64,000 bases of DNA from Pseudomonas panipatensis (GTDB taxonomy: Bacteria; Pseudomonadota; Gammaproteobacteria; Pseudomonadales; Pseudomonadaceae): contig NZ_FNDS01000002.1 in assembly GCF_900099785.1 (NCBI RefSeq), positions 372,001 to 436,000 on the forward strand, in the 5' to 3' direction. Positions 53,058 through 62,446 of the stretch are shown here, piece by piece; the stretch's first letter is position 1; every line of letters begins with the position of its first letter. The notes beneath the pieces were generated by a model that was not told the DNA's origin, did not search any database, and saw nothing but the letters and a program-made list of their open reading frames with translations. Position numbers and translations under genes: made by a program.

Positions 53058-53864
53058 ATGCGTTTGACCTCTGTCGTCTGCCTGGCCGCGCTGGTGGCGC
53101 TGCAGACCGCCTGCTCGCCGACCACCCCGCTGTTCGTCGCCCAGGTCACCACCGGCGAAGTGGCCGAGTACAAGAAACTGAAGAATGACCGCATGACCGC
53201 CGCGGTGGAGGAAGAAGGCGACCTGCTCACCTACAGCGCCCAGGCCATCCGCGACGGCAAGAGCGCCGAGGCGGAGCGCCTCTACCTCAGCGGCTACCGG
53301 AACACCCACTACGGCCCGGAAGTCCGCGCCATCGCCCTGTACCAGATCGGCCTGATCTACATGAGCCGCTATAACGACCAGCGCAACGATAGCAAGGCAC
53401 TCGAGTACTTCCAGCGCATCGACCGCGAATTCCCCGGCACCGCCGTCGCCTCCCATGCCGACGCGCGCATTCTGATGATGCGCCAGCGCGCCAAGGAGCC
53501 GGTGCAGAAGAACGCCCGCGAGCTGCTGGCGACCTGGAAACCCCAGCTCGACCTCGACCTCAACAAACCGAGCCTCGACCCGGACATGACCCTGCTGTCG
53601 CGCCGCGCGGTGCTCAAGGATCGCGTCGGCGAGGCCGAGCAGCTCTACCGGCTGGCAGTCAGCGATCCCGCCATCCCGGCGGATATCAAGGAGAAGGCGT
53701 TGTACCAGCTCGGCCTGATGTACATGGCAGCGGACAACCGCCATCCGGATCGCGAGAAAGCCATCGGCTACCTGCGCCACCTGCTGGTCGACTACCCCAA
53801 CGGCGATCTCGCCAACAAGGCCGCGCGCCACCTCGACCAGGCACTCAACCAGGGCGCGCCGTGA
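53058..53864 (+). CDS. TPR repeat lipoprotein
   Basis: This 268-aa lipoprotein starts at 53058 (AAGGAG upstream). The lipobox LQTAC modifies Cys19. Sel1/TPR-like repeats follow, with IALYQIGLIYMSRYNDQ and KALYQLGLMYMAADNRH as matching units. Such proteins form scaffolds at the outer membrane. It precedes the universal stress protein gene by 85 bp, but that gene has its own ANR-type promoter. Confidence 0.8.
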   Translation: MRLTSVVCLAALVALQTACSPTTPLFVAQVTTGEVAEYKKLKNDRMTAAVEEEGDLLTYSAQAIRDGKSAEAERLYLSGYRNTHYGPEVRAIALYQIGLIYMSRYNDQRNDSKALEYFQRIDREFPGTAVASHADARILMMRQRAKEPVQKNARELLATWKPQLDLDLNKPSLDPDMTLLSRRAVLKDRVGEAEQLYRLAVSDPAIPADIKEKALYQLGLMYMAADNRHPDREKAIGYLRHLLVDYPNGDLANKAARHLDQALNQGAP

Positions 53865-53880
53865 AGCACGGGCTGCGCGC

Positions 53881-53894
53881 CTGACGCAGATCAA
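53881..53894 (+). promoter_or_regulatory. ANR (FNR-type) box
   Basis: CTGACGCAGATCAA matches TTGAC-N4-ATCAA at nine of ten positions. TGCAAT at 53917-53922 lies where a -10 is expected if the box is centred at -41.5, giving a start site near 53929 and a leader of about 20 nt to the universal stress gene. This is the class II arrangement of ANR activators. Confidence 0.7.
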
Positions 53895-53949
53895 ACCAGG
53901 CTGACTACGCTTGCTCTGCAATGAGCACAGACACGCGAGGAAGCCCACC

Positions 53950-54867
53950 ATGAAACTGCATCATCTGCTGGTCGTCATCGACCCCACCCGCGACGACCAG
54001 CCCGCCCTCAGCCGCGCCCAATGGATTGCCGAACGCAGCGGCGCCAGCGTCGAACTGCTGCTGTGCGATTTCAACCCGGCGCTGGACAGCGGCCTGCTGA
54101 TTCCCCAGCGCGATCTGGAGCGCGCCCGCCTCATCCTGCAGAGCGAGCGCCTGGACTGGCTCGAACGCCTGGCAGGGCCACTGCGCCAGGCGGGCATCCG
54201 GGCCCATTGCCACACCCGCTGGGGCAAGCCACTGCACCGCGAGATACTCGCCCAGGTCGTCGAGAAGCAGCCGGATCTGGTGCTCAAGTCCAGCAGCCGG
54301 CACGGCCTGCTGAAGCGCCTGCTGCTGACCAACACCGACTGGCAACTGATCCGCCATTGCCCGCGACCGCTGTGGCTGGTCCATCACGCCAGCTGGGAAG
54401 GCCAACGGCTCTGCGCCGCCCTCGACCCGCTGCACGAGAGCGACAAGCCGGCGGACCTCGACCACCAGCTGATCGCCGTCGCCGAGGAGTTGCAGGAACG
54501 CCTGGGCATGACGGCCAGCTACCTGCACAGCTACATGGCCCTGCCGCAGACCCTGGCGTTCAACGCCGAACTGCAGATCAACTACGAGCAGCACGTCAAG
54601 GCTACCGAGGCGCACCACCGCGCGGCGCTGGCGCAATTGCTCGCGACGCACCCGGAGGTAAAAGCCGAGCACGTCCACCTGCGCGAAGGATTCGCCGAAG
54701 AAGCCATTCCCGAGTTCGTCCGCAACCACGGCATCGACCTGCTGCTGATGGGTGCGGTGGCGCGCGGCCACCTGGAAAGCGCGCTGATCGGACACACCGC
54801 CGAACGGGTACTGGAAGAAGTGGAATGCGATCTGCTGGTAATCAAACCCGACACACAAAAGGGGTAA
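53950..54867 (+). CDS. Universal stress protein, tandem UspA domains
   Basis: This 305-aa protein starts at 53950 with GAGGAAG upstream. It contains two UspA domains in tandem; the second ends with the nucleotide-binding GAVARGHLESALIGHTAERV (G-2x-G-9x-G-T type), whereas the first has KSSSRHGLLKRLLLTN. It probably binds ATP and helps survival without oxygen. Pseudomonas Usp genes of this type are ANR-controlled, and an ANR box precedes this one. It lies just before pykA, as does a Usp gene in P. aeruginosa from memory. Confidence 0.9.
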   Translation: MKLHHLLVVIDPTRDDQPALSRAQWIAERSGASVELLLCDFNPALDSGLLIPQRDLERARLILQSERLDWLERLAGPLRQAGIRAHCHTRWGKPLHREILAQVVEKQPDLVLKSSSRHGLLKRLLLTNTDWQLIRHCPRPLWLVHHASWEGQRLCAALDPLHESDKPADLDHQLIAVAEELQERLGMTASYLHSYMALPQTLAFNAELQINYEQHVKATEAHHRAALAQLLATHPEVKAEHVHLREGFAEEAIPEFVRNHGIDLLLMGAVARGHLESALIGHTAERVLEEVECDLLVIKPDTQKG

Positions 54868-54933
54868 TATGGCCGCCGGGCCAGCCTGCCCCCACGGCGC
54901 CGGCCCACCCGCTCGTTTTCCAAGGAGTCCCGC

Positions 54934-56385
54934 ATGTCCGTCCGCCGCACCAAGATAGTCGCCACCCTCGGCCCAGCCAGCAATTCCCCGGAAGTGCTGG
55001 AGCAACTGATCATCGCTGGGATCGATGTGGCCCGCCTGAACTTCTCCCACGGCACGCCCGACGAGCACCGTGCCCGCGCCCGCCTGGTGCGCGAGCTGGC
55101 CGCCAAGCACGGCCGCTTCGTCGCCCTGCTCGGCGACCTGCAAGGACCGAAAATCCGTATCGCCAAGTTCGCCAACAAGCGCATCGAGCTGGCGGTCGGC
55201 GATCGCTTCCGCTTCTCCACCAGCCACCCGCGTGACGCCGGCACCCAGGAAGTCGTGGGCATCGACTACCCGGACCTGGTCAAGGACTGTGGCGTCGGCG
55301 ACGAGCTGCTGCTGGACGATGGCCGCGTGGTCATGCGCGTCGAAGAAGTCGCGGCCGACGAGCTGCGCTGCGTGGTACTGATCGGCGGCCCGCTGTCCGA
55401 CCACAAAGGCATCAACCGCCGTGGCGGCGGCCTCACCGCGCCGGCCCTGACCGAAAAGGACAAGGCCGACATCAAGCTGGCCGCCAGCATGGACCTGGAC
55501 TATGTCGCGGTGTCCTTCCCGCGCGACGCCAAGGACATGGAATACGCCCGCCGTCTGCTTCAGGAAGCCGGCGGCACCGCCTGGCTGGTCGCCAAGATCG
55601 AGCGCGCCGAAGCGGTGGCCGATGACGACGCCCTGGACGGCCTGATCCGCGCCAGCGACGCAGTGATGGTGGCGCGTGGCGACCTCGGCGTGGAAATCGG
55701 CGATGCCGAGTTGGTCGGCATCCAGAAGAAAATCATCCTGCACGCGCGCCGCTACAACAAAGCGGTGATCACCGCCACGCAGATGATGGAGTCGATGATC
55801 CACAACCCGATGCCGACCCGCGCGGAAGTCTCGGACGTGGCCAACGCCGTGCTCGACTACACCGACGCCGTGATGCTCTCCGCCGAGAGCGCCGCCGGCG
55901 AGTACCCGGTGGAAGCAGTGCTGGCCATGGCTCGCATCTGCCAGGGCGCCGAGAAGCACCCGGCCACCAAGCAATCCAGCCATCGCCTGGGCCACACTTT
56001 CGAGCGCTGCGACGAGAGCATCGCACTGGCGGCCATGTACACCGCCAACCACTTCCCCGGCATCAAGGCGATCATCTGCCTGACCGAGAGTGGTTTCACC
56101 CCGCTGATCATGTCGCGCATCCGCTCTTCGGTGCCGATCTTCGCCTACTCGCCGCACCGCGAAACGCAGGCGCGCGTGGCACTGTTCCGTGGCGTCGAGA
56201 CCATTCCCTTCGACCCGGCCGCGCTGCCGCCGGAGAAGGTCAGCCAGGAAGCCGTCGACGCGCTGCTGCAGCGTGGCGTGGTGACCAAGGGCGACTGGGT
56301 GATCCTGACCAAGGGCGATAGCTACACCACCCAGGGCGGCACCAACACCATGAAGGTGCTGCACGTGGGCGACCTGCTGGTCTGA
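54934..56385 (+). CDS. pykA: Pyruvate kinase
   Basis: This 483-aa enzyme converts phosphoenolpyruvate and ADP to pyruvate and ATP. Visible are RRTKIVATLGPASNSPEVLE, RLNFSHGTPDEHRARA, the K+/Mg2+ and active-site strands LVAKIERAEAV and MVARGDLGVEIG, and TATQMMESMIHNPMPTRAE. The gene order usp-pykA and the length fit pykA (PA4329), one of two Pseudomonas isozymes. Confidence 0.95.
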   Translation: MSVRRTKIVATLGPASNSPEVLEQLIIAGIDVARLNFSHGTPDEHRARARLVRELAAKHGRFVALLGDLQGPKIRIAKFANKRIELAVGDRFRFSTSHPRDAGTQEVVGIDYPDLVKDCGVGDELLLDDGRVVMRVEEVAADELRCVVLIGGPLSDHKGINRRGGGLTAPALTEKDKADIKLAASMDLDYVAVSFPRDAKDMEYARRLLQEAGGTAWLVAKIERAEAVADDDALDGLIRASDAVMVARGDLGVEIGDAELVGIQKKIILHARRYNKAVITATQMMESMIHNPMPTRAEVSDVANAVLDYTDAVMLSAESAAGEYPVEAVLAMARICQGAEKHPATKQSSHRLGHTFERCDESIALAAMYTANHFPGIKAIICLTESGFTPLIMSRIRSSVPIFAYSPHRETQARVALFRGVETIPFDPAALPPEKVSQEAVDALLQRGVVTKGDWVILTKGDSYTTQGGTNTMKVLHVGDLLV

Positions 56386-56400
56386 GCCTCCGCGCAAAGG

Positions 56401-56430
56401 AAAAAGCCCCGCATTCGCGGGGCTTTTTTT
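56401..56430. terminator. Bidirectional terminator between pykA and clpB
   Basis: AAAAAGCCCCGC, loop ATTC, GCGGGGCTTTTTTT. Convergent genes end on both sides. Confidence 0.95.
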
Positions 56431-56442
56431 GGCGGCTATCGA

Positions 56443-59007
56443 TCAGGCGAAGACGATTTCGTCGTTTTCCACCTTGGCCTGGATCTTCGCACCCGGCAGG
56501 AACTTGCCGGCGAGGATCAGTTGCGCCAGCGGGTTCTCGATCCAGCGCTGGATCGCCCGCTTGAGCGGCCGCGCGCCATAGACCGGATCGAAACCGACGG
56601 CGATCAGCTTGTCCATCGCCTCGCTGCTCAGCTCCAGGCTCAGCTCGCGCTCGGCCAGGCGTTTGCGCAGGCGGCTCATCTGGATCTCGGCGATACCGGC
56701 GATCTGCTCACGGCCCAGCGGTTCGAACACCACCACCTCATCGATACGGTTGATGAACTCCGGGCGGAAGTGCGCGCTCACCGCATCCATCACCGCGGCC
56801 TTCTGCGCCTCGCGATCACCGACCAGCTCCTGGATCTGCGCCGAGCCGAGGTTGGAGGTCATGACCACCACGGTATTGCGGAAGTCCACGGTACGCCCGT
56901 GGCTGTCGGTCAAACGGCCATCCTCGAGCACCTGCAGGAGGATGTTGAAGACGTCCGGGTGAGCCTTTTCCACCTCGTCCATCAGCACCACCGAGTAAGG
57001 CTTGCGCCGCACCGCCTCGGTCAGGTAACCGCCCTCTTCGTAGCCGACGTATCCCGGCGGCGCGCCGATCAGGCGGGCCACCGAGTGCTTCTCCATGAAC
57101 TCGGACATGTCGATGCGCACCAGCGCCTCTTCGGTATCGAAGAGGAACTCGGCCAACGCCTTGCACAGCTCGGTCTTACCCACACCGGTCGGGCCGAGGA
57201 AGAGGAAGGAGCCGCTCGGCCGGTTCGGGTCGGCGAGGCCGGCGCGGGAACGACGCACGGCATTGGCGACCGCGACCACCGCCTCGTGCTGGCCGATGAC
57301 GCGCTTGTGTAGGTCGTCTTCCATGCGCAGCAGCTTCTCGCGCTCGCCTTCGAGCATCTTCGACACCGGGATGCCGGTCCACTTGGAGACCACCTCGGCG
57401 ATTTCCTCGTCGGTCACCTTGTTGCGCAGCAGCTGCTTCTCCGTCTTGCCATGCTGGTCGACCATCTGCAGGCTGCGCTCCAGGTCCGGAATGGTCTGGT
57501 ACTGAATGCGCGCCATGGTTTCCAGATCGCCCTTGCGCCGGGCTGTTTCCATTTCCTGCTTGGCTTGCTCGATCTTCTGCTGAATCTGCGCGGAACCTTG
57601 GACTTCGGCTTTCTCCGACTTCCAGATTTCCTCCAGATCGGCGTATTCGCGCTGGAGCTTGTCGATGTCATCCTCCAGCTTGGCGAGGCGTTTCTTGGTG
57701 GCCTCGTCGTCTTCTTTCTTCAGCGCCTCGCGCTCGATCTTCAACTGGATCAGGCGACGGTCCAGGCGATCCAGCTCTTCCGGCTTGGAGTCGATCTCCA
57801 TGCGGATACGGCTGGCGGCTTCGTCGATCAGGTCGATGGCCTTGTCCGGCAGTTGCCGATCGGTGATGTAGCGATGGCTGAGCTTGGCCGCGGCAATGAT
57901 GGCGCCGTCGGTGATGGTCACCCCGTGGTGAACCTCATAGCGCTCCTTCAGGCCACGCAGGATGGCGATGGTGTCTTCCTCGCTGGGCTCGTCCACCAGC
58001 ACCTTCTGGAAGCGTCGCTCCAGGGCGGCGTCCTTCTCGATGTACTGGCGATATTCATCCAGGGTGGTCGCACCGACGCAATGCAGCTCGCCACGGGCCA
58101 GGGCCGGCTTGAGCATGTTGCCGGCATCCATGGCGCCCTCGGCCTTGCCGGCGCCGACCATGGTGTGCAATTCGTCGATGAACAGGATGACCCGACCTTC
58201 CTGCTTGCCCAGTTCGTTGAGCACCGCCTTCAGGCGCTCCTCGAATTCACCGCGGAACTTGGCGCCGGCGATCAGCGCGCCCATGTCCAGGGCCAGCAGG
58301 CGCTTGTCCTTGAGGCCGTCCGGCACTTCGCCGTTGACGATCCGCTGGGCCAGGCCTTCGACGATAGCGGTCTTGCCGACGCCCGGCTCGCCGATCAGCA
58401 CCGGGTTGTTCTTGGTCCGCCGTTGCAGGACCTGGATGGTCCGACGGATCTCGTCGTCACGACCGATCACCGGATCGAGCTTGCCGTCTTCGGCCCGCTT
58501 GGTCATGTCGACGGTGTACTTGTCCAGCGCCTGGCGCGACTCCTCGGCATTCGGGTCGTTGACCGCCTCGCCACCGCGCAGGTTGGCCACCGCGTTCTCC
58601 AGGGCCTTCTTCGACACCCCCTGGCCCAGCAGCAACTTACCCAGACGGGAGTTCTCATCCATGATGGCGAGCAGCACCAGCTCGCTGGAAATGAACTGGT
58701 CGCCCTTCTGCTGCGCCAGGCGGTCGGCCTGGTTGAGCAGACGCGCCAGGTCCTGCGACAGGTTCACGTCGCCGGTGGGGTTCTGGATCTTCGGCAGCGT
58801 ATCCAGCTCCTTGTTCAGGGCATTGCGCAGGGCCGGAATATCGAAGCCGACCTGCATCAGCAGCGGCTTGATGGAGCCCCCCTGCTGTTCGAGCAGGGCG
58901 GAAAGCAGGTGCACCGGCTCGATGGCCGGGTGGTCGTGGCCAACGGCCAGGGACTGGGCATCGGACAGCGCCAGTTGCAGCTTGCTGGTCAAACGATCGA
59001 TTCGCAT
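56443..59007 (-). CDS. clpB: ATP-dependent disaggregase ClpB
   Basis: This 854-aa hexameric AAA+ chaperone extracts polypeptides from aggregates together with DnaK. The N domain covers residues 1-145. AAA1 carries Walker [16 protein letters not shown] near residue 205, the coiled-coil M domain runs from about 410 to 525, and AAA2 carries Walker [20 protein letters not shown] near residue 605. AAGGAAGGA precedes the ATG, and a sigma-32-like promoter lies 83-110 bp upstream. Length is as in E. coli (857). Confidence 0.97.
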   Translation of the reverse strand: MRIDRLTSKLQLALSDAQSLAVGHDHPAIEPVHLLSALLEQQGGSIKPLLMQVGFDIPALRNALNKELDTLPKIQNPTGDVNLSQDLARLLNQADRLAQQKGDQFISSELVLLAIMDENSRLGKLLLGQGVSKKALENAVANLRGGEAVNDPNAEESRQALDKYTVDMTKRAEDGKLDPVIGRDDEIRRTIQVLQRRTKNNPVLIGEPGVGKTAIVEGLAQRIVNGEVPDGLKDKRLLALDMGALIAGAKFRGEFEERLKAVLNELGKQEGRVILFIDELHTMVGAGKAEGAMDAGNMLKPALARGELHCVGATTLDEYRQYIEKDAALERRFQKVLVDEPSEEDTIAILRGLKERYEVHHGVTITDGAIIAAAKLSHRYITDRQLPDKAIDLIDEAASRIRMEIDSKPEELDRLDRRLIQLKIEREALKKEDDEATKKRLAKLEDDIDKLQREYADLEEIWKSEKAEVQGSAQIQQKIEQAKQEMETARRKGDLETMARIQYQTIPDLERSLQMVDQHGKTEKQLLRNKVTDEEIAEVVSKWTGIPVSKMLEGEREKLLRMEDDLHKRVIGQHEAVVAVANAVRRSRAGLADPNRPSGSFLFLGPTGVGKTELCKALAEFLFDTEEALVRIDMSEFMEKHSVARLIGAPPGYVGYEEGGYLTEAVRRKPYSVVLMDEVEKAHPDVFNILLQVLEDGRLTDSHGRTVDFRNTVVVMTSNLGSAQIQELVGDREAQKAAVMDAVSAHFRPEFINRIDEVVVFEPLGREQIAGIAEIQMSRLRKRLAERELSLELSSEAMDKLIAVGFDPVYGARPLKRAIQRWIENPLAQLILAGKFLPGAKIQAKVENDEIVFA

Positions 59008-59089
59008 GGGGTTTCGTCCTTCCTTTCTGAATGGCGAGTCGGAGCGCTACCTTGCCCCTGGTGATGAATAACCCGCCGGGATGACAGAT

Positions 59090-59117
59090 AGATAAGGATG
59101 ATTTTGGATGCTTCAAG
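59090..59117 (-). promoter_or_regulatory. Heat-shock (sigma-32-type) promoter of clpB
   Basis: On the minus strand CTTGAAG (59117-59111) and CCTTATCT (59097-59090) are separated by 13 bp, matching CTTGAAA-N13-17-CCCCATNT at most positions. The start site would be near 59083, giving a leader of about 75 nt before clpB. Confidence 0.75.
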
Positions 59118-59219
59118 GCAATCGGCAATGACATCGGTCAGTTCGTACGAACTGGCCTAGGCATTTTCTGCAGGAAAACCCTGCCTGGGCGGCGCCTCAG
59201 GCAGGGCTCGGCGCCGACC

Positions 59220-59941
59220 TCAGCTCAACCAGACCAGGCTGGCCAAGCGTCCGGTGCGCGCAGTGCGGCGGTAGGAATAGAACCGCTGCTCGTCGCTGAA
59301 CGTACACAGGCCGCCGCCATAGACGGCGTCGACGCCGCGCGCCGTCAGGCGGATGCGCGCCAGTTGGTAAATGTCGGCCATGTAGCGCCCAGCATTGCGG
59401 CTGGGCACGAAAGCCTCGGCCGCCTGCGCATGGCAGGCGATGAACGCTTCGCGCACCTCCGGGCCGACTTCGAACGCGTGCGCTCCGATCGCCGGGCCGA
59501 GCCAGACCAGCACCTCGCTGGGTGGCACCGCCAGTGCATCGAGGGTCGCCTCCAGGACGCCGCCGACCAAACCGCGCCAACCGGCATGGGCGGCCGCCAC
59601 ACGGGTGCCGGCGCGATCGCAGAACAACGCGGGCAGGCAATCGGCGGTGAGTACCGCGCAGGCGATACCGGCGGTCGCGCTCCAACTGGCGTCGGCCTCG
59701 GCAACCCTGGCTGGGTCAGCCTCGACCACCTCGATGCCATGCACCTGGCTCAACCAGGCTGGCCGGCACCCCAGTTCGCCAGTCAGACGCCGACGGTTCT
59801 CGGCGACCGCTGCCGGTTCGTCACCGACATGGTCACCCAGGTTGAAACTGTCGAAGGGGGCCTGACTCACACCGCCACCCCGCGTGGTAACGCAGGCGTG
59901 GACATTCGCCGGCGCCGGCCAGTCGGGCGTGAGCCAGGAGG

Positions 59942-59945
<4 letters not shown>
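59220..59945 (-). CDS. pgeF: Peptidoglycan editing factor PgeF (YfiH/DUF152, polyphenol-oxidase fold)
   Basis: This 241-aa protein starts at 59945, overlapping the rluD stop by ATGA. Metal and active-site motifs are WLSQVHGIEVV, AVLTADCLPALFCD and AAAHAGWRGLVGGVLE. PgeF removes L-Ser wrongly placed in cell-wall stem peptides (E. coli YfiH); homologues were also called multicopper polyphenol oxidases and purine nucleosidases. The rluD-pgeF-clpB order is the standard gammaproteobacterial one. Confidence 0.9.
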
Positions 59946-60901
<956 letters not shown>

Positions 60902-61048
60902 GTAGGAACGCGCTGGGCATGGCACCTTTTGGATCGGCGGCACGCTGTGGTTAAATACGGGGCCTTTGTCCCAGGGGTAGTCCTGGGGCGCCAATCATAA
61001 CAGACGGATGCGGCAGCGACAGCCGACCGTCCAGGGACGCAAGCCGCC

Positions 61049-62062
61049 ATGCAAGTGAAACACCTGCTGCTGATCGCCACCCTCGCCTTCGTCACCGCCT
61101 GCTCTTCCAAGGGCGATAAGGTCGATGAAAACCTGAGCGAGAGCCAGTTGTACCAGCAGGCGCAGGAAGACCTGAGCAACAAGAGCTACACCAACGCCAC
61201 CAATAAACTGAAGGCGCTGGAGTCCCGCTACCCGTTCGGCCGCTATGCCGAGCAGGCGCAGCTCGAACTGATCTACGCCAACTACAAGAACGCCGAGCCG
61301 GAAGCCGCGCGTTCCGCCGCCGAGCGCTTCATCCGCCTGCACCCGCAGCATCCCAACGTGGACTACGCCTACTACATGAAGGGCATGGCCTCCTTCGACC
61401 AGGACCGCAGCCTGATGGCACGCTTCCTGCCGCTGGACATGACCAAGCGCGACCCGGGCGCCGCCCGCGACTCCTTCAACGAATTCGCGCAACTCACCAG
61501 CCGCTTCCCCAACAGCCGCTACGCGCCGGACGCCAAGGCGCGCATGGTCTACCTGCGCAACCTGCTGGCGGCCTACGACGTGCACGTCGGTCACTACTAC
61601 CTGAAGCGCAAGGCCTACGTCGCCGCCGCCAACCGCGGCCGCTACGTGGTGGAAAACTTCCAGGAAACGCCGGCCGTCGGCGATGGCCTGGCGATCATGA
61701 CCGAGGCCTATCAGCGCCTGGGCCTGAATGAACTGGCCGACAGCAGCCTGCAAACCCTGAAGCTCAACTACCCGGACCATCCCAGCCTGAAAGACGGCCA
61801 GTTCGTTCCGCGCGAGGGCGACGACAACAGCCGCTCCTGGCTGGCCAAGGCCACGCTCGGCCTGATCGACTCCAATACCGCGCCGCCGACCATGGAAACC
61901 CAGGCGAGCAAGGACGTGATGAAGCAGTACGAAGACGCCCGCCAGCAGATTCCGCGCGAACTCCGGCCGGAAAACCAGGACGACGGCAGCGAAAAGCCGG
62001 ATACCAGTGGCAAGAAGAGCCACTCCTGGCTGCACTACTTGACCTTCGGCCTGGTCGACTGA
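61049..62062 (+). CDS. bamD: Outer-membrane assembly lipoprotein BamD
   Basis: This 337-aa essential subunit of the Bam complex inserts beta-barrel proteins such as the DUF1302 barrel at 11949. The signal peptide ends at the lipobox FVTAC (Cys18). Five TPR motifs follow, starting [20 protein letters not shown]. The C-terminal tail after residue 270 ([20 protein letters not shown], ending [11 protein letters not shown]) is the extended pseudomonad form, longer than E. coli BamD (245 aa). Confidence 0.95.
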   Translation: MQVKHLLLIATLAFVTACSSKGDKVDENLSESQLYQQAQEDLSNKSYTNATNKLKALESRYPFGRYAEQAQLELIYANYKNAEPEAARSAAERFIRLHPQHPNVDYAYYMKGMASFDQDRSLMARFLPLDMTKRDPGAARDSFNEFAQLTSRFPNSRYAPDAKARMVYLRNLLAAYDVHVGHYYLKRKAYVAAANRGRYVVENFQETPAVGDGLAIMTEAYQRLGLNELADSSLQTLKLNYPDHPSLKDGQFVPREGDDNSRSWLAKATLGLIDSNTAPPTMETQASKDVMKQYEDARQQIPRELRPENQDDGSEKPDTSGKKSHSWLHYLTFGLVD

Positions 62063-62080
62063 CCGGGTGACAGGTACGCG

Positions 62081-62106
62081 AAGGGAGGCTTCTGGCCTCC
62101 CTTTTT
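62081..62106 (+). terminator. Terminator after bamD
   Basis: AAGGGAGGC, loop TTCTG, GCCTCCCTT followed by TTT, 18 bp past the bamD stop. Confidence 0.9.
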
Positions 62107-62218
62107 CGTTTCTGCCGAGCCGGCATCGCATGGAACCCGCGCACAACCGCGCGCATGGCGGCTTGCCCGGTTCGATGGCTTGGTTACACTGCGGCTCTCC
62201 ACGAAGAAAGGCAACGCC

Positions 62219-62446
62219 ATGACCCGACTGCTGTTCTGGATCATCCTCTTCGGCCTGGCTTATTGGCTCTGGCGCAAGGCCACCCGGCCGCAGCAGCCGA
62301 CACCGCGCGCCGAGGAGCAGGCCGAACCCATGGTGCGCTGCGCCCACTGCGGCGTGCACGTACCGCGCGCCAGCGCCCTGCAGCACGAACAGCGCTGGTA
62401 CTGCAGCCAGGCCCACCTGCAACAGGACAGCAAGCCGCATGGCTAA
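62219..62446 (+). CDS. PP0621 family membrane-anchored zinc-ribbon protein
   Basis: This 75-aa protein starts at 62219. One N-terminal membrane helix (RLLFWIILFGLAYWLW) precedes a basic/Pro-rich linker and a zinc-binding module with C41-x2-C44, His47, C62 and His66 (RCAHCGVHVPR, RWYCSQAHL). It matches small PP0621-type proteins. Its last eight bases overlap the pilS start, so it is coupled to the pilus sensor gene, but no link to pili is known. Confidence 0.82.
   Translation: MTRLLFWIILFGLAYWLWRKATRPQQPTPRAEEQAEPMVRCAHCGVHVPRASALQHEQRWYCSQAHLQQDSKPHG

Noticed and set aside
53905-56397. 830-codon minus-strand frame opposite the universal stress gene and pykA
   Set aside because: pykA and the universal stress protein are certain on the plus strand; the reverse frame has no protein-like features.
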